From Vairimorpha apis BRL 01 (lineage: Eukaryota > Microsporidia > Nosematidae): 16,934 bases of DNA. The notes under the pieces were generated by a model. That model was given only the letters and a program-made list of their open reading frames with translations, was not told the origin of the DNA and ran no database searches. The position numbers were made by a program, and so were the translations under genes. This document shows positions 8,856 through 16,934 of the stretch, piece by piece (position 1 is the first letter of the stretch; each line of letters starts with the position of its first letter). Where the stretch lies: NCBI GenBank assembly GCA_000447185.1, contig KE646953.1, forward strand, positions 1 to 16,934, in the 5' to 3' direction.

Positions 8856-11550
8856 GGAGAATATTTTTATTTTTTTATATAATCGAAAATATTCATAATA
8901 TTTTTTATGATATAAAATAAATTTAATATTTGTAATATAGTTAAATTATTTATGTTATTTTATTTATAATTAATTTTATATGTTTTTCATTTAAATCTTT
9001 TTTATTTGTTTTTGAAAATATTAAATTAAAAAAAAATTTATTAATTAATTTAATATTTAATATAAATTATAAAAATATAATTTTTTTCTCTATATTGACT
9101 TTTTTAAACATTTTCAAAAATTTTTAATTATATATTTAAACATATTTATTTATTATTTATTATAAAAAAATTATAAAACTGACCAACCAACAAACAATTA
9201 ATTTAAAAATTAATTTAATGCAAAAATTAATAATTATTTGATTTATATAAAAATAATAATAATTTTGTTTCTGTATTATACATTATTTTATCATATTTTA
9301 ATTGTTTCTTTTTCAAAATATTTTTTACTTAAAACTACAATAAGAACTTTATTTTTTAATTTTTTTATGTATTGCTCAAAATGACGTACGTTATATACAA
9401 ATTTTAAACAAATTATATTGTTCTTTGATTCTTTTTATTTGAATTATTTCTGTTACTACTTAACTTTATCTTAATGATAATTATTTTAAAGTATTTTTAT
9501 TCTATAGATCAAATGTATTATATTTAAAAATATCAATCTTAGGTTTTATAATACCTAATTTAACTTTAACATTATAATATAATACAAAATATTTTAAGTC
9601 TAATATTAAAGTCATTTAAAAATATTTTATTACAAATTCTTTACATTATTAAATTTTAACAATATTAACTTATTTAATATTTTAATATTTTAATAGTAAA
9701 GATATATTGTAAATGTTTTTTATAATCTAATTACATTTTGGAGTATTTAATTGTATATAAAATTTTAGATACTTGGTTTTTTACAATAATGATTTAGACT
9801 TAACTAAAATTTTATCTTAATTTAAAATGTCTCATATATTTTAAAATATACTCATTTATTTTGTCATATATATTTTTAACATTTTTTATTTAAAAGCATA
9901 TATCTTTCTATTTTTAAAAAAATTTCAATATATAAAATTTATCTATAAAATTTAATAGATATAGATTGATATAATTTAAAAAATATAAATTAATAAAATT
10001 TATCAATATTTGTTTTTACACGTTTAACAAAAAAAATTACATAACCCTCTTTAAATCTAAATTTTTTTTCCACTTAATATTTTTTTTATTATATAATAAA
10101 TAATACTTTAAATTTTATTATTTTGAAAACAGTTTCAAATCATTTTTTTTATAATTAAGTATTTATCCTAATTCGATCCATACATCAATCTCATTACATA
10201 CAGAAGATAATATTTTACTCTTTTTATTTAAAATTTTAAAGACTTTTAAAAAGTCAAAAAATTAAACAATTGACTATATTGATATTCTTTAAAATGTTTT
10301 TAAATTATAGCATAATTATATTAAAGATTAAAATTTTAAAATTTGATATATTTCCTCAGTGTGTTTCAAAAACATATTTTTGTAGATTTAAAAAATGTTA
10401 ATTGATTATTTTAATTATATGTTTATATTATTTTTATCACAAATTCTAATGTTTTTGAATTTAAATATTATTAATTTTTATGCTATTTATAAATATTATG
10501 TATTTTTTATAAAAGTTACCTTTTGAACGTCTTTGTATTTAACAAGTAAATTATACAAAATATTATAAAAAAATAATTATTTTTCAACTGACATTAAAGA
10601 ATTTATAATTTATAAAAATTTAAAAATTCAAAATAGAATTTACAATAAATATTTTTATACTTAAAATATTTAAACTATTTATATGTAAATTTTAAAAAAC
10701 TTTAATTAATTTAATATATGATTTCAAAAAATTTCATAAAGTTATGTACTGTTATTATATATAATTTATATGTTTAAAAATTCTTATATAAAAGCTATCG
10801 TATATTTTATCAATCAATGCTATAATAGTTACAAAATTGATAAATATAATAAAATGTAAAATAATTTTTTGTCAAAAACTTAAAAATAATTACGGTTTAA
10901 ACTATTTTTAATTTGGTTTATTTTTACTAAAAAGTAATTAAAAAAATTTTACAAATTATTTGTTATACTAAAAAAAAATAAAAATTACAAAATTTTTAAA
11001 ATTATGTATAAATCCCAATTAATTTTTTCTGTAAAAAAACAACTAATTTTACTTAATTCAGAATAATTAATATATAAAAAATTTTACAAATCAATCTATA
11101 AAGATATGTAATCTGTTAAATAAAGTAAATACTTTTTGTAATAAAAAAAATTTCATTTATCAAAATAATTTAAAAATTAAAGTGAAATAAAATTGAATAT
11201 CAATTTAAAAGTTAAATACCATAATTTTAAATAAAATTTACATATTATTATATAAATTGAAAAAAAAATAATATGTATAAATTTATTAAGTTTTTATCTT
11301 AATTTTTTTATCTATATTTTGTATATATTAAATTGCCAAAAATAATTTATGTTAAAAATTTCATTATTTAAAGTCACAACCGTTTTTTTATTAAAATGGA
11401 TAAATCTATTAAAAATAAAAATTATATTAAAAAATTTATTTTTAAATTTAATAAAAAATATACATATTATGATAATATAAAACAAAAAATTTTAAAATTT
11501 AAGTGATTATTTACGTCATTTTTATAATTAAAAATATCATTTAAATATAA
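8856..11550. other. 2.7-kb AT-rich intergenic region, nothing recognised
   Basis: Very low G+C with homopolymer and AT-palindrome texture. Open stretches do not exceed chance length; the longest noticed is 47 codons on the minus strand near 9300-9450. No RNA gene, long repeat or relic could be supported. A 36-codon Lys-rich ORF at 11396-11506 is discussed among the rejected items. Confidence 0.65.
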
Positions 11551-11554
11551 CCCC
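11551..11554 (+). promoter_or_regulatory. CCCC start-proximal signal of the asparaginase gene
   Basis: CCCC is followed by TA and the ATG at 11557, so it sits at -6 to -3. In a region almost without C, this block stands out. C-rich motifs immediately upstream of the start codon are known from microsporidian genes and are thought to mark transcription or translation starts. It also favours the first ATG over the in-frame ATG at 11566. Confidence 0.55.
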
Positions 11555-11556
11555 TA

Positions 11557-12564
11557 ATGGTTTTAATGACAAATAGTAAACCGAATATTATGATATTTGC
11601 AACAGGGGGAACTATTGCTGGTATTGGTAATTCTTCAATAACATCAACATACAAAGCTGGCATTTTAAAAGTCGAGGATTTGATTTTAGGTATTGATAAA
11701 TTAAATGATATAGCTAATATAAAAACAATGCAACTTTCTAATATAGGAAGTCAAGATATGGATTTTAAAATATGGGAAATTTTACTTAATAATATAGATG
11801 ATTTATCAAATAATAATTCATATGATGGAGTTGTTATTATTCATGGAACTGATACTTTAGAGGAAACTGCATACTTTTTAAATTTAACTATAAAAACAAA
11901 TAAACCAGTTGTTCTCGTTGGTGCTATGAGACCTTCTACTGCATTAAGTGCAGATGGTCCGAGAAATATATACAATGCAGTTGTTTGTGCAGCAAATAAA
12001 GATTCTTATAGTAGAGGTGTCATGATTGTTATGAATGATAAAATTCTGGGTGCAGATGATATTTGCAAAATGGATACACTTAGCACAGGAAGTTTTTGCA
12101 ATCCTAATTATGGACCTTTAGGTTATATTTATAATAATAAGCCGGTGTTTACAAGATCATCTAATAAATTACACACTTTACATTCAATTTTTAATTTAAA
12201 TCAAATGTTTTATTTGCCAAGAGTTGATATCATTCTAGGATATGTCAATTCTGATACAATTTTCATAGATACAGCAGTAAAGGCAGGTGCTAAAGGTATA
12301 ATATATGCTGGTGTTGGAAATGGAAATGTATCTAATTTGGTATTACAAAAATTATCTGAAATTGCAAAGAAAGGAATAATTGTTATTAGATCTTCTCGTA
12401 TATCGACAGGCCCTACTTGTTTATGGGATGAAATTGATGATGATGAGTTTAATTTTGCAGCTTCATGGTTTTTAACACCTCAAAAAGCTAGAATCTTACT
12501 TATGTTATGTTTAACTATTACAAATGATTTTAAAGTAATTCAAAATTTTTTTGATACATATTAA
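11557..12564 (+). CDS. L-asparaginase, bacterial type II-like, cytosolic
   Basis: Hydrolyses L-asparagine to L-aspartate and ammonia. The 335-residue frame is intact and shows the family motifs in order: ATGGTIAG (15-22, nucleophile Thr19), Tyr32, NIGSQDM with Ser65, HGTDTLEETA with Thr98-Asp99, and GAMRP at 122-126. Then come Lys171, NYGPLGYI (184-191), AGVGNGN with Asn255, a Glu at 292 in DEIDD, and TPQKAR near the C-terminus. All residues corresponding to the E. coli AnsB active site (Thr12, Tyr25, Ser58, Thr89, Asp90, Lys162, Asn248, Glu283) are present, so activity is expected. Unlike secreted type II enzymes it has no signal peptide; the TGG motif begins at residue 16. It has no intron and is clearly richer in G+C than its flanks. 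The close bacterial resemblance suggests horizontal acquisition, but only a tree can show that. It has no neighbour on the same strand within 1 kb, so it is probably a single transcription unit. Confidence 0.95.
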   Translation: MVLMTNSKPNIMIFATGGTIAGIGNSSITSTYKAGILKVEDLILGIDKLNDIANIKTMQLSNIGSQDMDFKIWEILLNNIDDLSNNNSYDGVVIIHGTDTLEETAYFLNLTIKTNKPVVLVGAMRPSTALSADGPRNIYNAVVCAANKDSYSRGVMIVMNDKILGADDICKMDTLSTGSFCNPNYGPLGYIYNNKPVFTRSSNKLHTLHSIFNLNQMFYLPRVDIILGYVNSDTIFIDTAVKAGAKGIIYAGVGNGNVSNLVLQKLSEIAKKGIIVIRSSRISTGPTCLWDEIDDDEFNFAASWFLTPQKARILLMLCLTITNDFKVIQNFFDTY

Positions 12565-12945
12565 TTTATTTAATTTACAATTGATAAAATTTTATTTTTG
12601 TAATATATAATCAATATCAGGCTTTTTTATTTAAATTATTTATAAAAATAAATTTTATTTTGATTATAACTTTAATCTAAAAAACACTGCAATGTAAAAA
12701 TATTATGAACAAAATAATTTTTTTCTAAATGATTTTGATAAATGAAAACATTAGATAAATAATTTATTCAATTATAATTATTAATATATAAACTACATAT
12801 CTTAATAAAAATATTTTATTATTTTTTATATTTATCAAAAAAAATTAAAAAATAATAACTCAGTATAAACTTGTAAAATAAAAAATATTATTATTAATAC
12901 ATAATCTTTTTACAATTAATAATTTTTTTTGTAAATTTTAATTTT
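12565..12945. other. Short AT-rich spacer after the asparaginase gene
   Basis: Plain A/T sequence with dense stops. No clear polyadenylation signal or hairpin could be singled out. It ends at the 5' target duplication of the putative solo LTR. Confidence 0.6.
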
Positions 12946-12950
12946 ATTAT

Positions 12951-13238
12951 TGTGGTAAAATAACTACCACATTATTTAATTTATTATTTAATTTATTATT
13001 TAATTTATTATTTAATTTATTATTTAATTTATTATTTAATCTATTCAGAATTTCTAGAAAAATAAAAGTATAAATTGGCTGAACCCTCAGATAATATGGA
13101 TAGCATGGACAAAAGGAGCAAGACAAAAGGACTAACAACCCCAATAAATATTTTAAACCTAAACATTTATCCTGTAAAACTACGTCTATATTAGAAAATT
13201 ACCTAAGTGCTGGACTCCTTCCAGTGAGTCACACCACA
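12951..13238. mobile_element. Putative solo LTR (288 bp) with 5-bp target-site duplication
   Basis: The unit begins TGTGGTAAAATA and ends GAGTCACACCACA. It thus has the TG...CA ends and short terminal inverted repeat (TGTGGT/ACCACA) typical of retroviral-type LTRs. It is flanked by ATTAT at 12946-12950 and ATTAT at 13239-13243, a 5-bp direct duplication as made by Ty1/Ty3-class integrases. The interior is much richer in G+C than its surroundings from 13041 on, and contains a 12-bp tandem array and two copies of GACAAAAGGA (about 13108 and 13122). There is no internal coding region, primer-binding site or second LTR in the window, which fits a solo LTR left by recombination. A MITE with very short terminal repeats is the alternative. 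Orientation cannot be fixed. Confidence 0.6.
12971..13040. repeat. 12-bp tandem repeat, about 5.8 copies
   Basis: The unit ATTATTTAATTT is repeated five times perfectly and followed by a 10-base partial copy. It lies inside the putative LTR, just after its first 20 bases. Because 12 is divisible by 3, it keeps a minus-strand frame open as repeated LNNK, which creates a spurious ORF. Confidence 0.9.
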
Positions 13239-13243
13239 ATTAT

Positions 13244-13801
13244 AAAAACTTTTACTTAAACTTTTAAATTTTTTTATTCTAAAATATAGATTTAAACAAA
13301 AAATATTATAAACAAAATTTAAAATTAATAAAATAGTAATTGTAATAATACCATAAATAATATTATTTAATATTTAACATCAAAAATATTAAGAAAATAT
13401 AGATTTTTTTATACATATGATAATTATGACATTTTGCAATAAACATTATATTTTTTACATTTGTTATTTTTACATTTAATGTTAAAATTTAAAAAATTAA
13501 TAATTTAGAAAACAAAATATTATTCAAAAACTATTTATTTTAACTTAGTAAAAATCTCAATGTTAAAATTTTAAATGTTTACATACTTTTATTTTATATA
13601 AATTTAATACAATATTTTTTTTATTGCTTTTAAAAAAAACAATACTTTAAGTTTGCATGAATTTATATCAAAAAACATAAATTAGAATTTTAAAAATTAA
13701 ATAATATTTTTATTATTTTTAAGTTTAAAATTAAATACAATATTATATAATTCTAATATTTTATAATAATATAAAAAAATTAATATTTATCCTTATTTTG
13801 T
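13244..13801. other. AT-rich spacer upstream of the Swi5-like gene
   Basis: About 560 bases of A/T-rich DNA with no gene or notable repeat. The Swi5-like start is preceded by CC at 13791-13792, only a weak version of the C-rich start signal. Confidence 0.6.
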
Positions 13802-14161
13802 ATGGTTAAAATATCAAAAGTTATAAATGATTGGTCTCAACACAAAATAATACATCGATCTAAAATATTAAATTTTGATTTTTTAAATTCAAAAAACTAC
13901 ATTTCTCACATAGATTCGGATTATTATTATTTAAATGAAAACATTGAAGTTGTAGAACATGATATTTATAAATATTGTAATGAAAAAGCAAAAAATGAAA
14001 TGAACATAGAAAATGAAAGTTATGAAATTAAAAAATTTATTAAAGATTTACATGTTTATAATGAATTAAAAGAAATTTGTGAATCCTTGGTCAATAAAAT
14101 AGCAGAAAAAAAAGAAACAACTAGTAAAGAAATTTTTAAAGAAATGGGTTTTGATGAATAA
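13802..14161 (+). CDS. SWI5: Swi5/Sae3-family recombination accessory protein
   Basis: Intact 119-residue frame. The last ~43 residues match the conserved Swi5 domain: IKDLHVYNELKEICESLV (80-97), with the family's Leu-His-x-Tyr-Asn-x-hydrophobic-Lys core at 83-90, then NKIAEKKETTSKEIFKEMGF (98-117), which corresponds to the family's G-x-T...ELY-x-x-FG ending. Swi5 (Sae3 in budding yeast) works with Sfr1/Mei5 to stabilise Rad51/Dmc1 filaments during homologous recombination, in the nucleus. The length is close to the small fungal homologues, which are under 100 residues. The first ~75 residues are less conserved and not recognised. The gene ends 4 bp before the stop of the convergent gene at 14166-16313. 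The assignment rests on motif recognition, not a search. Confidence 0.75.
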   Translation: MVKISKVINDWSQHKIIHRSKILNFDFLNSKNYISHIDSDYYYLNENIEVVEHDIYKYCNEKAKNEMNIENESYEIKKFIKDLHVYNELKEICESLVNKIAEKKETTSKEIFKEMGFDE

Positions 14162-14165
14162 ACAT

Positions 14166-14645
14166 TTATTTATTTCTTTTTAATCGTGATTTTTTCAAAA
14201 TTTTCGAATAATCCATTATACTAAATCTGTTTAATTTGTTTAAATTAAATATTTTACTAATTTTATTTCTATTTTCTAAAATTTCTTCAACTTTATCTTT
14301 AATAGTTTGATCTATAGAATCAATCTTAGTTTGTAATTTCTTTTCTTTAATTTTTTGATCTTTAGAGTAATTAAAATCATAAATACAATTTATATTAACA
14401 TTTTCATTATCAAAATAAATATTATTATTTTTTGTTATAATATTATGAGAATTATTACATAATTTGAAAATATTATTTTTATCATTTATTTGATTACATT
14501 TTTCTTTATAAATAAGATTTTTTTCATTAAGAAAATCTTTTTTAGATACATGTTTAAGAGGTAATGATACTTCAACGATAGGAGAAATACATAATTTCTT
14601 TTTTATGTTATTCTCTTTAAAATAGATTTTTCTTTTATCTATCAA
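14166..14645 (-). CDS. C-terminal fragment of the split gene
   Basis: The reading frame is open well upstream of 14645 (to about 14845) but lacks an ATG, as expected for a downstream piece of a longer protein. It is Lys/Asn-rich and hydrophilic, with a Lys/Arg-rich end (LKKSRLKRNK) that could be a nuclear localisation or nucleic-acid-binding tail. A segment with likely helical character (DSIDQTIKDKVEEILENRNK) precedes it. It stops 4 bp from the stop of the Swi5-like gene. Confidence 0.5.
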   Translation of the reverse strand: MIDKRKIYFKENNIKKKLCISPIVEVSLPLKHVSKKDFLNEKNLIYKEKCNQINDKNNIFKLCNNSHNIITKNNNIYFDNENVNINCIYDFNYSKDQKIKEKKLQTKIDSIDQTIKDKVEEILENRNKISKIFNLNKLNRFSIMDYSKILKKSRLKRNK

Positions 14646-14900
14646 TGTAAAATTTTTTGTTATTAAATTTTTAGATTTTTCATCAATTAAACAGTTAACC
14701 TTTTTGACAATTTTTTCATTATGTTCAATATTTAAACAAGTTTTGTTATTTTGAGAATATAACAGTCCTTTATTAGTATTGATTGCAAAGTATTTATTAA
14801 AATTGTTAAAATATTTATTTTTTTCATTGAAATTTGCAATATATCATTTGTAGAAAATATATTTTTTCACTTGATTCAGTATCTAATTTTTTTTGATATT

Positions 14901-15893
14901 TTATAGCGAGCGAATTATACTTTTTTCATCACTTAATATATTTTTGTTACATAATTTATCATATTTAATAATTTTGTCTTCTAAAAATTTATTAAATATA
15001 TTGATATTATTAAAAAGCAACTCATCTCCTTTTTTGATATTGTTGAAAAAGATTTTACTTTCGATATTTTTATTTTGATTAGTTTTATCAAATTCGAAAT
15101 TTGATAAAGACAAATTTAAAAAAAGACTTTCGTGTTTATTTACATTAAATGGACTACTTATAAGATTAGGATTCTTTTTTAAATCAGAAATTTCATTGTT
15201 AACATTTGTGTATATTTTCATTCTAGATTTTTTATTATTAATATTTCTTAATTTAATTTCATTGAAACAATCCAAATTTATACTATTTAAGTAATTGTTA
15301 TCAATATTTAAATTATGTTTAATTAACTGTGAATCACATTTGGATTTATTTTCTGAATAATAATTGTGAGATGACATTGAATGATTATTATTTAAAAACA
15401 AATTGGTTAAACTTTCATTTTTTAACTTTTCATCATTAGAAATTGATTGATTTGAGATAAAATTATCTATATCTAAATTATTAAATTTATCTTGTGTAAA
15501 ATTATCTATTAATAATTTAGGAATGATATTTTTATTTTTATATTCAGTTAAACCATGTTCTAAAATAGTTGCTACGTTGTTATCGGCGTTTATAGGTTGT
15601 TTCTCAACTAAACCTACTTCAGTTGAGTCATTTGCATTGTAATGATCACTTATACAATTTATGTTTCTCTGTAAGTTATTAATATTATTTTCATTTTTAA
15701 TTGTATTATACATATTTTTGTTTACACAATTTTCATATAAAAATTCAGATTTATTACTTTTATCAAATGTATATTGTTCAATCAAGTTATGATAATTATC
15801 TTTTAAATTAGTTTGTATTATTTGATTAGAACAATCAAAGGCTGTAGTTTTGTAATCAATATCATTTACAATATTTTTTTGAACAGTTATTTT
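14901..15893 (-). CDS. Middle fragment of the split gene, Asn-rich
   Basis: Open frame of about 330 codons from just below TGA 15894-15896 to TAA 14901-14903. The first ATG in frame is at 15711-15713, but the sequence above it reads as protein too (TAFDCSNQIIQTNLKDNYHN), so translation probably comes from upstream. The content is Asn/Ser/Lys-rich and of low complexity without exact repeats, probably disordered. The last part (FLEDKIIKYDKLCNKN) is less biased and may be structured. No known domain is recognised. Confidence 0.55.
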   Translation of the reverse strand, partial: KITVQKNIVNDIDYKTTAFDCSNQIIQTNLKDNYHNLIEQYTFDKSNKSEFLYENCVNKNMYNTIKNENNINNLQRNINCISDHYNANDSTEVGLVEKQPINADNNVATILEHGLTEYKNKNIIPKLLIDNFTQDKFNNLDIDNFISNQSISNDEKLKNESLTNLFLNNNHSMSSHNYYSENKSKCDSQLIKHNLNIDNNYLNSINLDCFNEIKLRNINNKKSRMKIYTNVNNEISDLKKNPNLISSPFNVNKHESLFLNLSLSNFEFDKTNQNKNIESKIFFNNIKKGDELLFNNINIFNKFLEDKIIKYDKLCNKNILSDEKSIIRSL

Positions 15894-15914
15894 TCATTTT
15901 ATGTAAAAATTCGA

Positions 15915-16313
15915 TCAACTCATCATAATTTTATTGTAAAGTTTTTCTTCTAAAAAATATAATAACTGTGAATTATCCATTTTTTTAAATTTATATATTT
16001 CATTTATATATTCTAAAGATCGTTTACATGAATACTCACAATCTTTTAAAAGACTAATTAAATCTTCATTTTCTAACATTAAAATAGAACGTTTATATTT
16101 TTTACTTATATTATCAAAACTTATCACTGAATAATTGTCTTTTATTTTATTGACTTGTAAAATAGTGTATTTGTTTTTTATCGGTTGCTTTTTATACGTG
16201 TAAAATCTTAGAATTGTATCATATACTGTTGTAAATGATGGTAACTTATCTATTAAATACAAACCTTTATTTGCTAGATAATCTAAAATTTTCTGTATCT
16301 GTGATTTATTCAT
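15915..16313 (-). CDS. N-terminal fragment of the split gene
   Basis: Frame of 132 residues from ATG 16311-16313 to TGA 15915-15917. The start is supported by CCCC at -12 to -9. The sequence is balanced and looks like a folded domain (IQKILDYLANKGLYLIDKLP, TILRFYTYKKQPIKNKYTIL), with two Cys in DCEYSCKRSL. I could not match it to a family. The last few residues (MMS) are probably an artefact of a frame change, because the adjacent frame continues as DELIEFLHKM. Confidence 0.6.
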   Translation of the reverse strand: MNKSQIQKILDYLANKGLYLIDKLPSFTTVYDTILRFYTYKKQPIKNKYTILQVNKIKDNYSVISFDNISKKYKRSILMLENEDLISLLKDCEYSCKRSLEYINEIYKFKKMDNSQLLYFLEEKLYNKIMMS

Positions 16314-16321
16314 GTATTTGC

Positions 16322-16325
16322 GGGG
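16322..16325 (-). promoter_or_regulatory. CCCC start-proximal signal of the minus-strand gene
   Basis: GGGG on the + strand is CCCC on the minus strand, at -12 to -9 from the ATG at 16313. It parallels the CCCC before the asparaginase gene and is the second such block placed just before a start in this window. Confidence 0.5.
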
Positions 16326-16934
16326 TTAAATTTTTTATAAAAAAACAAAAAAATGTAAAAACAGGTTCAAAAAAATTAGTACTATTATTACAATATTTTA
16401 AGATAAAAAAAAATTTTTATATTTTAATAATTTAAATTTTGAAAAGAATATTATATTAACTTATGTTAGTAAAACCAAAATTAATAATTTAAATACATAA
16501 TATAAAATCTCATTCAAGTTTTTTTTAATATGTTACAATAAATATGTAATTAAATAATAGTTATAAATAATCTTAAAAGTGTAAAAATATATTTTTTTCG
16601 TCAAGTATTATTTAACATTTATTAATATTTTGATACAAAAAAAATAATTACATGTTTTACAAAAAAATTAATTGTTTAAAAACTATATTTTAAAATATTT
16701 AAGTTTTTTAACATAGTAGTTTTAATAAAAAATATAACAATTTTATTTAATTTATTATAAATTTATATTTTTAGTACATATATTAAATAAATTAATTTAT
16801 ATGTTATATAAACATAAAATTTATGTTGTAAAATTTTTATCTACTTAAATTTACTTAATGAATATATTTATAAAATTGCAAACATAATAATTATTTAATG
16901 ACTGTTTTAATGTAAAATATTGTAGTCTTTATAA
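16326..16934. other. AT-rich end of the window, nothing recognised
   Basis: About 600 bases upstream of the minus-strand gene, with dense stops and A/T runs. No divergent gene, repeat or RNA gene was seen. Confidence 0.65.

Larger units (their letters stand above)
14166..16313 (-). pseudogene. Long Asn/Lys-rich gene of unknown function, split by five frame changes
   Basis: Open pieces in order on the minus strand read as one ~715-codon gene. Piece 1 runs 16313-15915. A short frame from 15930 follows (NYDELIEFLHKMKNNCSKK), reached at an A4 run. A third frame is open from 15893 to 14901, reached at the T7 run (+ strand) 15874-15880. A change in an A6 run leads to KYNSLAIKYQKKLDTESSEK. A change in another A6 run gives STNDILQIS, and one in an A7 run leads to NEKNKYFNNFNKYF, open to TAA 14166-14168. 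Four changes look like one missing base and one like an extra base. Nearly all sit in A/T runs and no nonsense codon is needed. This fits either homopolymer assembly errors in a living gene or early decay. CCCC precedes the start. The family is not recognised. Confidence 0.6.

Noticed and set aside
9178..9200. ACCAACCAACAAAC short simple repeat
   Set aside because: It has too few copies and no pairing or flanking structure, so it is ordinary low-complexity DNA.
10160..10200. Short richer patch with ATTCGATCC resembling a tRNA T-arm
   Set aside because: No acceptor stem, anticodon arm or D-arm could be folded around it.
11396..11506. Lys-rich 36-residue ORF just upstream of the asparaginase gene
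   Set aside because: ORFs of this length are common by chance here, it matches no small ribosomal protein I know, and its Lys/Asn/Ile content is what random AT-rich DNA gives.
12947..13144. Minus-strand ORF of 65 residues with repeated LNNK
   Set aside because: It is produced by the 12-bp tandem repeat, whose unit is divisible by three, inside the putative LTR. Its N-terminal half lies in non-coding LTR sequence.
14893..15078. + strand ORF of 61 hydrophobic residues
   Set aside because: It is antisense to the Asn/Lys-rich minus-strand gene, which explains its Leu/Ile/Ser/Phe content.
16235..16435. + strand ORF of 66 residues
   Set aside because: It overlaps the N-terminus and start signal of the minus-strand gene and shows no motif of its own.

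Overview
The window looks like a piece of a very AT-rich, gene-poor eukaryotic genome, most probably a microsporidian with an expanded genome. Genes are intronless. Two gene starts carry a CCCC block within about 12 bases of the ATG, the start-proximal C-rich signal described in microsporidia. The mobile DNA is eukaryotic: a decayed non-LTR retroelement of the R2/R4 type and a probable solo LTR. Most of the window is non-coding DNA made of A/T runs. No tRNA, rRNA or CRISPR array was seen. The assignment to Microsporidia is an inference, and no species is claimed.

Layout: 6-297 is a small minus-strand ORF with a signal-like N-terminus. 568-709 is a MITE-like unit with near-perfect 26/27-bp inverted arms. 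1195-3600 is a more GC-rich, 5'-truncated and heavily mutated non-LTR retroelement on the + strand, with reverse transcriptase, zinc-finger and restriction-like endonuclease parts. 5118-6295 is a broken + strand gene whose last part would encode two membrane segments. 7752-8855 is an intact orphan ORF on the minus strand. 8856-11550 is empty. 11557-12564 is an intact bacterial-type (type II) L-asparaginase without a signal peptide. 12951-13238 is a probable solo LTR with a 5-bp target duplication. 13802-14161 encodes a Swi5-family recombination factor. 14166-16313, on the minus strand and tail-to-tail with it (4 bp between stops), is a ~2.1-kb Asn/Lys-rich gene split by five frame changes, most of them in A/T runs. 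The rest, 16326-16934, is empty.

The well-recognised functions are nitrogen metabolism (asparagine hydrolysis) and homologous recombination (a Rad51/Dmc1 accessory factor). They do not form an operon or an obvious system together. The main interest lies in the probably transferred asparaginase, the solo LTR with its target duplication, and the broken genes, which are either real decaying genes or assembly errors in homopolymers.
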